Assembly (NCBI RefSeq): GCF_027942865.1
Contig: NC_134509.1
Coordinates: 28,652,197-28,716,196 of the forward strand
DNA: 64,000 nucleotides
Direction of reading: 5' to 3'
Source of the DNA: Odontesthes bonariensis
Taxonomy: Eukaryota; Chordata; Actinopteri; Atheriniformes; Atherinopsidae
In this document: positions 1 to 13,100 of the stretch, piece by piece
How the letters are laid out: every line of letters begins with the position of its first letter
Numbering within the stretch: the first letter of the stretch is position 1
Program-made: the position numbers and the translations under genes
Notes under the pieces: model-generated
Databases searched by the model: none
What the model was told of the DNA's origin: nothing
Seen by the model: only the letters and a program-made list of their open reading frames with translations

Positions 1-247
1 TAACGAATTATATTCTATATTTTACCAACCTTTTAGCCATTTAGCCACCTTTAGACTATTTGCAATATTCTAAAGTATTGGAAGTGAATAACTTTAAGTG
101 GAGCGAAAAGAAATTGAAAGAGACTATGCTGTTTTTTATTTTCTCAAATTTAAGTCGAATATTGAGCCTCCCTTGGAGATTTGCAGCAAAGATGGTGTGC
201 GACAGATGTGAAACCAGATTGAAATTGAATACATCACTTTCAAAACT

Positions 248-303
<56 letters not shown>

Positions 304-1180
304 CTATATGAACAGAGGGCTGAATGTGTGTATGTATATATATATAATTTTTAGACTTACGTTGCAGATTTTTATTTTTACCAATCTCACAACATTTTTG
401 CTGCTTCACAGATTATATTATGACGCATTTGAAAAAGATTTTGGCACTTCAGATTCGCGAAGATACAAAGGTTCGAAAGTGGATTACGGCTGTCATATAG
501 GACATGAAAATAGGCAAAGTGTAAAGTGGAGTCACTTCAGAAGTGGATCGCGTGGCATCATGAGTCTGTCTGTGTCCTCTTGTACCAACATGCCCACATT
601 CGTATTTGCGTTTGTTTTCTTAACATCTAGAGGATTAATCACGTTGGGTTCAAATGTGTTTCCGTGTAGGCTTATATTTTTTCATCTAAAACTGAAGTTT
701 GACAGCAACAATAACACAAGACAAACTTGTAAATTATCTTTTTCGTGAGCTCCAATTTAAACGTATACATTTTCCTCCTGTGTTAAATTAGTCAACTATA
801 AGCTATTTTGTCAGATTGAAGACAGGAGGTAGATTTATATATATATAAAACCATCACGTTGGAAGAGAATCACACAGAAAACTTTCGTAGTTCTCAAACT
901 AAATGGCTTGAAGTAATTTTAGGTCCGGCGTTGTGGTTTTGGCTGCAGGCTCCTTTGGTGTTTCGTTTGCCTGTGAAATAAGTAGGCTACATATATGAAC
1001 AAAAAAATAATAGTTTGATAAAGTTGGGTTGCACTTCAACCTTCATTAGTTACATTAGTAGCCATAATTCTTCCACAAACGTTGAAACTGCTGCTCCATT
1101 GACACATCAGGCCTACTATACAAATGACAAACGGTTCAAAAAGTTAAAAAAGAAATGAGCCAATCACTTTCAGTCTTGAA
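1..1180. other. 3' flank of the msx gene, no gene seen
   Basis: AT-rich DNA downstream of the minus-strand homeobox gene. The short open frames here have no recognisable domain and one simply reads through the (TA)n run at 252-301. Nothing else is supported apart from that microsatellite and the distal end of the msx 3' UTR. Confidence 0.7.
252..301. repeat. (TA)n microsatellite
   Basis: About 25 uninterrupted TA units. Copy number of such a tract is likely to vary between individuals. Confidence 0.97.
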
Positions 1181-1188
1181 CTATATTG

Positions 1189-1344
1189 TTTATTTACTAA
1201 AAACAGTTTTTTTTTACAAGTAACTGAACATTTAGATAGACTGATGTATGTACACAGTACAGATACAAAGATATAATAATAAATACCACTTTTCCTGCTC
1301 TTCAAGCGAGGCTGCAGGTCTTTGAGAACACTACAAATTTTATT
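1189..1344 (-). terminator. candidate msx polyadenylation signals
   Basis: On the minus strand AATAAA hexamers occur at 1339-1344 and 1189-1194, about 660 and 810 bases past the msx stop codon. They are the first plausible poly(A) signals in the 3' UTR. Which one is used cannot be told from sequence alone. Confidence 0.45.
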
Positions 1345-2000
1345 TACATTTACAGCAAAATTCCTCCAAAAAGATTTAATATGTCACTCACATAAAGGCC
1401 ACATTGTGAGAGCTTTAAAAAACCAATGTGTCTTTTTCTAAAATATAGTTTTGTCCCTTTTTAATTTTCACAACACCTTGAAACTGTGAAAGGCATTGCC
1501 ATGAAAATAAAAGCATTTTCCGGGAAACTGCAGAGCGAAAACAGTCAATGTTGAATGAGAAGAGATACTTCAAGTGATACAGACAGCACGCTGCGTAATC
1601 TAAAGGCACTGACACCGATTAAGTACTTTTCGGTTGCATTTTCTTCCTCCGCCTCAGTGGATTATTTCCTTCAGGTCCAGAGACATTTAAATGTAGGCTA
1701 CAGTTTCGCATCTGCTGCGGGGCACAGTGGGTGGACTGGAGTGACATATCTGAGGCGTGTTGCTAAAAAAACCTGATGTCTAATTTTTGGAGTTTTATGG
1801 ACATTAGATGAGGAGATCAGAGTCCGTGATACGCAGACATTGCTGTCAAATTTGTCCGGCATTTTGTAACCGCCCCCACTTTTAAGTTTTTAAATGGAAA
1901 ATACAAAGCATTCTCTGGGAAATGGACTAATCATCCTCATTCTTAAGTGTATTGCAACCGCAATCGGACAAACACATAGACACACGCGCGCACGGGAACA

Positions 2001-3460
<1,460 letters not shown>

Positions 3461-3720
3461 GCACCTCCGTGTGGCTCGCTCAGAGGAATTGTGAGGCTGA
3501 GATGTACAGTCTCCAAAGTGCGTCTTTGCGCTGTCAGCTGCGTCCAGTAGCTTTTACGCGCTGGATGGGATCGTCTATAAAAGGACAGGGGCTGGTCCCC
3601 TTCCGCCTCCCACCAATCAGGTCGTCAAGTTGGCCCCGTGACGTGCCCGAGTGTGGTTTTGATTGGTCCACTGCCGTCCGAGAGGACATCAGGAGGCCTT
3701 TGAAAGGAAGGAGACGTTAA
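3461..3720 (-). promoter_or_regulatory. msx promoter region with CCAAT boxes
   Basis: The GC-richer block directly upstream of the msx ATG has a CCAAT box on the minus (gene) strand at 3662-3666 and another on the plus strand at 3613-3617. A canonical TATAAAAG at 3576-3583 is oriented on the plus strand, opposite to msx. On the gene strand it reads CTTTTATA, about 115 bases from the start codon. The transcription start is not determinable here. Confidence 0.5.
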
Positions 3721-6700
3721 TCATACAGACCCCATGCAGTGCGGGGTTATTGATGGCTCTCACAAAGTAGCTTAGACCAATTTTAACGCAATTAAGCAGT
3801 GGGGAGGACTTTCTTGACCATTTACATCTATTAGCAGGGCACGTCCATCGGTACAACTCATTGAATTATTCCAACTGTAAACTCGTCTATATGAAATATC
3901 AACACCATTTTTTAGAAAAATCCATCTTTTTTTTAAGGTAAAAGATAACATGTCGAAGCCAAATTTGAATAAATCTGAGGAAAAAAAACGAATTGGTAGA
4001 TATGTAAACATCATGTAAAAGAACAAGCAAAACGTAAAAAGAAGCAAAGTAGATAAAAAAGAAAATCACATCCGATTAGAAATCGTACGCAGCCGGAATG
4101 GAAATTGATTAGGTATGATTGTTGGTCACACAGCATTACAGCAATTTAAGGCCTGTCATGAGCTCTTCTCACTCACAATGGTCTCAGTTGAGGAGCAACA
4201 GGCGTTTTCTTTCTCCAGGTCATACTATTTAATAAGCCAGACAAGTTGTGTTTTGCAAGGCGCCAGGCTCGGCAGGATCAAAAAGGAAGATACCTCGGGG
4301 AGAAAAGGCTACGGTTAACTCCACTTAACCAATTGTCCTCCGAATATTTCATAGTCCACTGCGTGGAGCTGGGAGGAAGCATGCGCTGACGGTTAACTGT
4401 TTGACTTCGAGGTTAAAACTAATGCTATGTCCAGTTTAATTCATGCGGACACATTTAATCTAATTGTGTGTTTATTGAAATAGAAAACTGCTGCGATGTG
4501 CTATGGAGGTAGAGCAAAAGCAGAAAATTTGTCAGGTGAGGTAGCACACCTGAATAATAATGATTGTCATTTTTCATCTTTCTTAAATGTGCATAATTAT
4601 CAGAAAATGAGCTCCTGTGATGCCTGCAGTTAGTGTTTGTTGAAGTATTCCGACCCTTGTGTTGGTCACTGTGAGGAAATAGACAGTCAAGTGTAAAGGC
4701 ACTACATATTATCAAAAAACGTACTTAAAGTGAACGCAGGGGCAGGGTTTTCTCCTAAAGCTGCTTCAGAATAGTCTTAAATTAAATCATATTTTAGAGA
4801 TATATAGACTTGTAATCTTCAAGGTATCTATCAAGAAACTAGTAATTTGGTTGGTTTCCATAGCTGACTGTCATCCATCTGGTATTTTCCATGCAAGACA
4901 CTTGTGTCTTTGGCTTTGCAAAGAGACATTTAAACTCCCTCAAATTTAATGATCATCTAAATTCTTTTCTCTCAGCACGTCCAAGCTGATGTCAGATTAA
5001 ATGTGTCGGGAGAGCACTGTGGCCACCAACCCAACGCAAGACCCGAGAGCTCTGCAGCCATCAACACCATCAAATACACAAGCAGAGGACTGGTGAGAAA
5101 ATCGACTTTGCTGGTGGTTCTTAGGCAAACTTGAGCCCTCAGCTTCCCTGTCCTCTTCTACACTTTTATTTGCCAACTAGTAATTGATCAACTCGATGGA
5201 TGAAATTATTAATTTATAGGACTTGTCCCAGTCAGTAATTGCTTTACTGCTGTATCTCACATATGAATCATCATATGACTGTCATGTGACTGTAGAATCT
5301 TCAACCATTTCCCCCAAAACATGACAGAAAACAAATGTTTCTTTGACAAAATTCCACATTGAGATCACTGATGGATGGCCTCTTGAGCCCCCAGGTGCAA
5401 ATAACAATTTAGCCCTCATCAGGTAAGAGGCACAACTTTTTGGTTGATGATTCAGCTTGAGTAAATCCTGATGTTGAGTCTGCTTCTTCATTTCCTATCT
5501 GACAAAACCAACCTTCTGTCTCCTCACATGCTGTGGCCTCTCCTCACCCAGCTGGTTTGTGTTTAAATCCCAGCAAATGTTTCTCATGTCCACACTGGCA
5601 TGCAAGAAGAGGATGAGAGTCAGGCTGTGGAGTGCACAGAGATTCATCTGATACAGGTACACCCAGAGATAAAACGACATGAAAAGTGCAGTTACCTCTC
5701 CTCCCATGGTGTTTGCTCCAGTGTATTTAGCTTCAGGCCCCTTTGTTCCCTAACCCAAAAGACATTTCTGTAACAGCATGCAGGCAAGTGAGCTGTGTCA
5801 GAAGGTGTTAGCGAGTTTGAAAGCAGATCTGATCTTCAAGGCCGATGCAAGCACGATGGGAAGCACTTTCCCCTCAGCTGGCTCCAGAAACGAGACCTTT
5901 TCACGTGTACGTGCGGGGGCCTTTCCCAAGGCTGTCATGCTTTGTTGAAATCATTTATCTAGTCTATAAAGTGCAAGGGCCAAGTGGTGGCGTGATGTGA
6001 GAAAACAGTTTTAAGCTTTTCAGGTGATACTCAAGTCACATATTTTTTACCCAGAGACCTCCCAAAAGAGCAGACTTTTCTTGATCAAAACCATCTGCAA
6101 ATTAATCTGCTGCAACTGCGCTCAGAATGTGTGTGATTCCAGGTGAGCTAATGTCCACTGACAAAATGTAAATTCCCCACTGTAGCAAGGTCCTCTGACA
6201 AACAAACAGATGATTTAGAAGAGAATTAAGAATAGAGCAAAATGTGGAACCTAATCCCTGTGAGATGTGTCATTGGCTCAAAGACCTGTAGCTACAGGCT
6301 TGAGGCGGATGCATTGCTGGCATGACAGTGTAGCAAGTGTGCAGCACCACAGCATATCACTCTCACTTTTCTTCTGAAACTGAACAAAAGTTGCAGAAAG
6401 TTATCTCAAAGGAGCATTTTTCAGGATAAATGTAGCCTTTTAATGCATGAAAGCAATAAGTAACTAATCCACATGTATGATTTAAAAATTCTACCAGTCC
6501 CAAATGCTTTAATTTGTGCACCTTGATCACATAAGCTGACCTGCATGGAACTCTCTACTTTACAGCAGTTTAAAATTGCATTTATTTGTGTTGCACAGCG
6601 CTGTGGAAAATATCTTTGACCTTTCATTTGACTTAACAAGTTGATCCATTCCACATCAGACTGGCTTCAATCCTGCACTTAAACGCTGGTTTGACATTTT

Positions 6701-7672
6701 CTGCCAAAGCCACTTCCTCTTGTGGCATCCGAGTGCCCTGTGTTTGAGTGTCGGGTAATGAGGGAAATATTCGTGCCGTGCGAAAGCAGAGGAAGCAAAT
6801 TGCCCCCATCACTGCTTCTTTTTTGGACTGTAAAAAAGCAATCAGGGGATGGAGTATCCTGCGGTGTTACAGCTGCTCTTTTTGAGTCAAACTGCCACAA
6901 GACTGTTGATTTCAATCGTCAAAGGTGGTGGAATCTACATTTTCAACAAATCCTTGCTCATATGCTGATACTTGCTGAATCTGAATCTGAAACTAAATCT
7001 TTAACACTGTCACCTATAATTCAAAAACAGATGTTTTCAGAGAGGGTTCCTCCTGGACTCTACTGCCAACAGAGATCGCTAAGGAGAAAAACCGCAAGAG
7101 GTGACAATGCAGTTGGCAATTTCATCTGGCTTGCCATCGGCCATAGAAATCCACATTCTTGAGGAAAGTCTAGAGACAATGTGAGTGGGCGAGTTAGGTT
7201 GAGCGCTGGGGACGAGGAACTTTGTGTGGCTACTCCGTGGTCTTATTCACAAACCAAAGAATGTCACCACAATCTCATACGCTCTTAGCAGCCAAAGCTG
7301 TGATGCAGTATATCTGAGCAAAGAAACCCAAGGCAGCAGCATCAATTTTCTCTTTTACTGCTGGGTTCAAATGCTGGTGAGGCCAAAACCAGTAACTGTT
7401 GTATAAATTACAGCAATTTGGTATCTATTATATTTTCTCTTCCATTTAATAAAAATATTCCCTGATATTCAAACAGTGAAATAAGATATGTGGAATTTAT
7501 CTCAACCAATTTTCCTATTTTGTGTAGTTTGATTGTCAGATTTAACTGAGATGATTGTTCACTCCTAATGGCTGAGTGCAGGCCGGTATAAAGTAAATAT
7601 ACTACTGGATAGCGGCATGAAAAGTGTTTTAATGTGCAGAAAAATAAATCACAACCACACAAGAAATCTGAC

Positions 7673-7735
7673 TGATAAAGAAATGAAAGTGAAATATGAA
7701 TGATAAAGAAATGAAAGTGAAATATGAATGATAAG
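7673..7735. repeat. 28-bp tandem duplication
   Basis: A 28-base unit beginning TGATAAAGAAATGAAAGTG occurs perfectly twice (7673-7700, 7701-7728), followed by a third partial copy. Perfect identity suggests a recent duplication. Confidence 0.9.
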
Positions 7736-8726
7736 GTTTAGAAAACAAAAAATCCAAATAAATCCGTCTTCCACATATTTCGCATGAGATTCCTGCAGAT
7801 ACAAATGCTCAAAGTTCAGTTAAAATAGCTCCTTTAATTACTTTACCGCTTGTTACGTTTCTCGCTTGTCTTGGTTTCTTTAAGGTGGTCCAAAAACACA
7901 CTTTTATAATACATGACAACAAGATAGAAAACCCAACAGCTGCACAGAAAGCGCCTCAGTGTTTCAGAAATAGCAGCAAAAAAATAATTTCAGTGAGCTC
8001 GACATGTCAGAAAAAACAAGAAAACCACGAACAACAAAGAATTTTGGCAGAAAAACAGAAAACGCAACATTTTAGATAAAATACACAAAATACCCCCCAA
8101 AAAAATACACCACAACGAAACGGACAACAACACAACAAAGTTACATAAAACAACAATGAATACTTTTCAAAGGCATGACATCAGAACAGAAAAACTCAAC
8201 AACACAACAGAAGACACAGCAGCATTTGTGAGGCTGTTTATTTTCTAAATGACATGTTATTGGGTTTCGTGAAAAGCTTCGTGTTTTTCTGTTTTGGTGT
8301 GAATTGTCAAAGTTTTCTTTGTTTGTTGCGGTGTTTTCTGAAATGTTGCCATGCCCTGTGAAATGTGTGTAATTCTTTGCCAGCCTTGTCTTAAATCTCA
8401 CTCCTCACATAAATCTTTGTAAGTCAATAAAATGCTGAAGACAAGTTTTTAAATCAATCGTGGCTGAATGCACTGTAGATCCAAGCTGACAATGCCTGTC
8501 TCATAATAATAATGTTATTGCAGGCACCAAAGGTCAGAACAAATGTGAGTGTTTGAATATCCTGAGATTACAATTTCAAAGTCCTCCCCATGAGCGGCCG
8601 AACAATGGAGGGGGTGGGAAGTTAAAAAAGCGGGGTCTCTTTCAAATAAACAAGCATGAGTCGACCCTGAATAGAGCTGCTACCGAGCAGCCGGATTGGT
8701 TCTCAGAGGCAGCAACTGTGAAGGCT

Positions 8727-8751
8727 CTCCTCCTCCTCCTCCTCCTCCTCC
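8727..8751. repeat. (CTC)n microsatellite
   Basis: About eight consecutive CTC units in a unique background. Confidence 0.9.
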
Positions 8752-10156
8752 ACGACTCCCAAACAAACTGATGTAGTAAACACAAACAACTTGATAGAGC
8801 CTCACAACCATAATTTAGCACTTTGCTCCAGTTCTTCATTCCACCTTTTATCTCCTCTGTACTCCCCTTGTTCTCCCGCTGAACAGAGCGTGGACGGGAA
8901 AGTGGACGGGGGGTAAGAGATCCCCTTTTTTTGTGCTATTGCTTAATGAGCCTGAAAATACAATTGCACTGTCCTGACTGTGAAGGTAGCCTGCAGGCTC
9001 GTGTAAATTAGCAGTGCGAGGAAGCCTGGAGGGCTGAGTCTTGCTGAGCAGTCAGAATAGCGGGATGTGGTGAGAGGGGAAAATCCTGTTAGGGCAGCGC
9101 ATGTGGAGGAATCACGGTGCGTTCTCGACTCGGCCGGAGCTCACTGGGCCACTTGTTGCAGCGGTGAACCCCATATTCAGCCTCACTGCTCAAGTGTGAG
9201 ATTTATTGAGACTGCACCGCAGCCATGTGTACTGGCACCCATTATGCGAGATGTCAGTTGTTTGTCACATTTCAAACCCATAATTCCAGTTAGTTCCACA
9301 CAATGGCTCTTTTGAGCCACTACTACAATCATCATTCAATTTAATTTTCTATTCTTCTTTAGATTCCAGGGCGAGGCAGAGGCTGGAGTCTCCCACATTG
9401 CATATGTCCTCTCATGAGTTTGAGATGCTCTTTTGACCGCTCCGCTTGGCATCTGCTGCCCATAGCCTGTGTATATCTGCATTCTAATGCACATACCCTG
9501 CTGGGATGTTAACTTTAGGCCCTCTGTAATTGATGGCTTCCACACTTCAGCTGAGTCCCCCTTTCTCCCCTCTCCCTGCCGATTGTTGGTATATCTCTGT
9601 GGTTTGGGGGTCTTTCAGTCAACCATTGTTCTTTTATGGAGGAATTATAATAGACTAAAGGAGAGGGAGAAAAGAGAAAGAGGGAAGAGGGGAGGGGATA
9701 AAAAGAGAGTCACTGCTGATATTTAGTGAACTCCGAAGGGGGAGTTTTTATTCTCATTCTGCAAGTTTGGCACATGCCTTCTGTTACTAAGTGGCAGTGG
9801 ATTGAAAGAGCTCCTTGCATTTCCCATTTTGCAGCTCTGCTAGGTGCCTAGACTTACAACCCTGGCAGCTGTTGGGCCTTCTATGCAGCTATAGACTCCT
9901 CTCCACAGGTGAGCTCCCCTACCAAACTCCCAGTCTCCACTTCACTCAATAGGGCCTTTTTCAAGCCTTTTATCAGTGGGCAGAGGCTGACTCTGTGTGC
10001 CACTCACAGAACTGCGATTCATGGTTCTCAAGATTGCAATTAATGTTGCTCTTTGTGTAACACACGCAGTTTGACTCGGCTCCAGAAGGATTTATATCTT
10101 GTTTTAGCTTCATCTTGGCAAGCAAGCATGTTTGTATGCAAGATTACATCATCCAC

Positions 10157-10191
10157 GAACAAACAAACAAACAAATAAACAAACAAACACA
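10157..10191. repeat. (CAAA)n microsatellite
   Basis: About eight ACAA/CAAA units with one interruption (AATA). Confidence 0.9.
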
Positions 10192-13100
10192 AACCTCGTG
10201 CGAACAAACCCTGGCGGGCTCAGAAAGAGGACATACAAAATTAAATCAGTGAAATGCAGCACGTAACATCTGAAGACAAAAAAATCTCGTCTAATTTCTC
10301 CTCACTTTGCCAAAATATGATGTTTTATACAATGTGTTTATATAATATAGTATAACCAAAGAGGTCAGTGGGTGAGTCTCTATTTCTGTAAGGCAACAAT
10401 TACTTTAAAAGCTATCGGCTGGACTGGTAAACCACTCTCAATGATGTTGTTGTTTTGGTTTGGGCGAGTTTCAGCACCTTTTTTCTTCTGTATTCAGTGG
10501 CAGAATATTTGCTTGTTTATTTTCTTCTTCTCCTTTTTTCTCTCTGGGATGCGAGCTGTTATATATTACTTCTAAGGTGTGGTGCCTCTTCCCTCAAAGG
10601 CCTCCACTGTTTCCCCCAAACTGCTGCCAAGCTGAGCTATCTATTCATTTGGTTACTTAAGTGTAATTGCTCCCCTTTGAAGCCTCAGAGAGGCAAATCA
10701 TTTGCTTTGGCCCTGGGGCAGAAATGGTCACCGAGCTAGCGACCCCCTCCCGGTCGGAGAGCGTCGGAGAGACCGCGAGAGGCCAGCTCCCATACGGAGA
10801 AGAAATAATACGGCCAGGGCCGCTCAATTTCACCTCCCTTTTCATCCCATTATTTGAAAACTTTTTATTAACAACAGCTTTCTCTCTCATACCAGGGCGC
10901 CAGGAGAGGAGGCAGAGAGGTGGGGGAGGCATGAGAGGATCTCGGCAGCGGGAGAGGAGGCGGAGGCGAGTAGAAGGGGTGGCTGTCCCTCTGTAGATGT
11001 CTGCTGGATTCTCACATGCTCACGTGCACTCACATGCACGCGCATACACATACACACATCATCAATAGTGACAGGTCAAGGAGGCATTGAGAAAACAGTC
11101 TCCCCGTTCTACCCCCCCAACAGTTCACACTGCTAAACAGGGACTCATGTTTCATATGCCACAGGCCTCACACACACACACGCACACACACATTCCTGCT
11201 TCACAGCAGCTTGTTGCGTGTGTGTTTTCTAATATCAATGAGTAACTTATATGCTCCTGTACACACATGTGAAATGGTAATTGCGTGCATGAGAATGCAT
11301 CAGGCTTGCCTTCTTTCAACCTATGACAGGCCACGGAAACATACAGCAACATGGAGTACAAAGACTCTATTTAATGCTGAAAATTACTCCACCACTTATT
11401 GTAATTGTTACAATTCTGACCACATTGACATTGTAATCTCATAATGAGGTAATGGGGGTTGAAACTGTGTACAGGAGTACGATTAGAAGGGTGTAGCTTA
11501 GAGAAAAGAGTTAAAATGTCAAGGGGCAGCATTTTTTTGTCCACGCAGAGGGGCTGCATTTTACATCTGTGTATTTGGGAGGTTGTAATGATGCAGACGG
11601 ACTTAAGACTGATAACACTCTTCTGTTTTCTCCCTTATCTCTCTCTCTTAATCTCTTAAGAGATTACTGGAAGTCACTTTTTTAGAAAAAAAAAGTTGCA
11701 AATTTACAAAGAGCAACTGTCATGCCTTAAATGTTAAAGTGCATTTGGATGCCGTGGCATCACAGACCCATAATTAGAAGTAAAAATGATTATATCTAAA
11801 GAGCACAACTTGTCTTCAAGACACAGTGGAGCCAAATCAATGTGGACAGGCATCCATAAAAAGCCAACCAGGTTATGAATGCTGCGTTTTACTTGTATCA
11901 TTTTGACTTTGAGGTTTTTAAGAGAGAAGCATTCCCTGCAGTCAAGCCAGATGGTAACAATTCTTAGACATATTACGAGCTGCTCTCTGCCAAATAGCAT
12001 ACCTTTGGGCTATGTTTTCAGTGGGCTATAAAAGCCAATAATGTAATTTTGATCTATTTTATCAGATATCACCCCAGCCCTGGCCACGTTTATATAAGAC
12101 AAAGTTTAAAACAGGACAAGAAGTCTCTCTGTTTTACTTTTCACTCCCTGAGTGCACAATTTTCAATATCTGACCCGCTGTGTGGCTTTGCTTCTTTGAG
12201 CTCTGAAAAGCACTGAAAAGGACTGAAATGTGGAGTGGGTTACAACTATATGTAAAAATACTCTTAACTATAGGTGCATGGTTTCCCACAAAATGACTTA
12301 CACAGGCCAGGGCAGAGAGAATAGGGGATTCTTTGTGGAAACACTTTAAAGCTCTGACCTTAACATCTCTTCATGTAGCAACGACACAGTAGCAAACTAT
12401 CCCAGCACTGCTTCACACTCCCCAGCGGCCCGCCATCAGCACCATGACTCACCGCTGACCTTGCAGTAATGTTCCAGCACTCCTCCAGACCCATTTAGGA
12501 ACTCTTAAGGGACACACATTTGAGTATTCCATATGACATGGTATAAACACACCTGAAAAACAGCATGAGTCTGCATAAACGCACACACTGAACAAAACAA
12601 CACAGACAGGAGATCATATCCAATCTGCAGGTCCTTCTCCCTCATAATGTCTGGGAAATTTAAATGCCCCAGAAAAAAAACCACAACAAGGTGGAACGAT
12701 TGAGGACATTAGCTCAGGTTTTCCATTGTGAAGCTTGTTGTTTTCTTCGGCTTCGATCACATGCACAACTGGAGGCCTGCTGTGTGGAATTACTCGTACT
12801 AATGGCGCTTCACTCTTTTGTTGCAGGAAATCGGACAGCCACGCTGTAACTGCTAAAACGGTGATTAAAAAACCCAAATTGCATCATGATGTTGGGCAAT
12901 TCAGCAGAAGGAGGGGAAAAATATCTCCAAAGTGAGCGAATGGGATTATTGACCGGTTATGGGATGTGTAAAGTGGTCTCATGGAGCTGAAGCCTTGTCT
13001 ACTGGATTTCTTTGGAAAAGAATAAGGCTTTAAAATAACTTGCCAAATCTGATGGCAGTTAGTAAAATCTAATTAAAGTTTGCAATAGTGACTCTGTAAT

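Noticed and set aside
10667..10996. 109-codon open frame ending in Arg-rich sequence
   Set aside because: The Arg-rich end comes from AGG/GAG purine repeats; better explained as a noncoding CpG-richer block.
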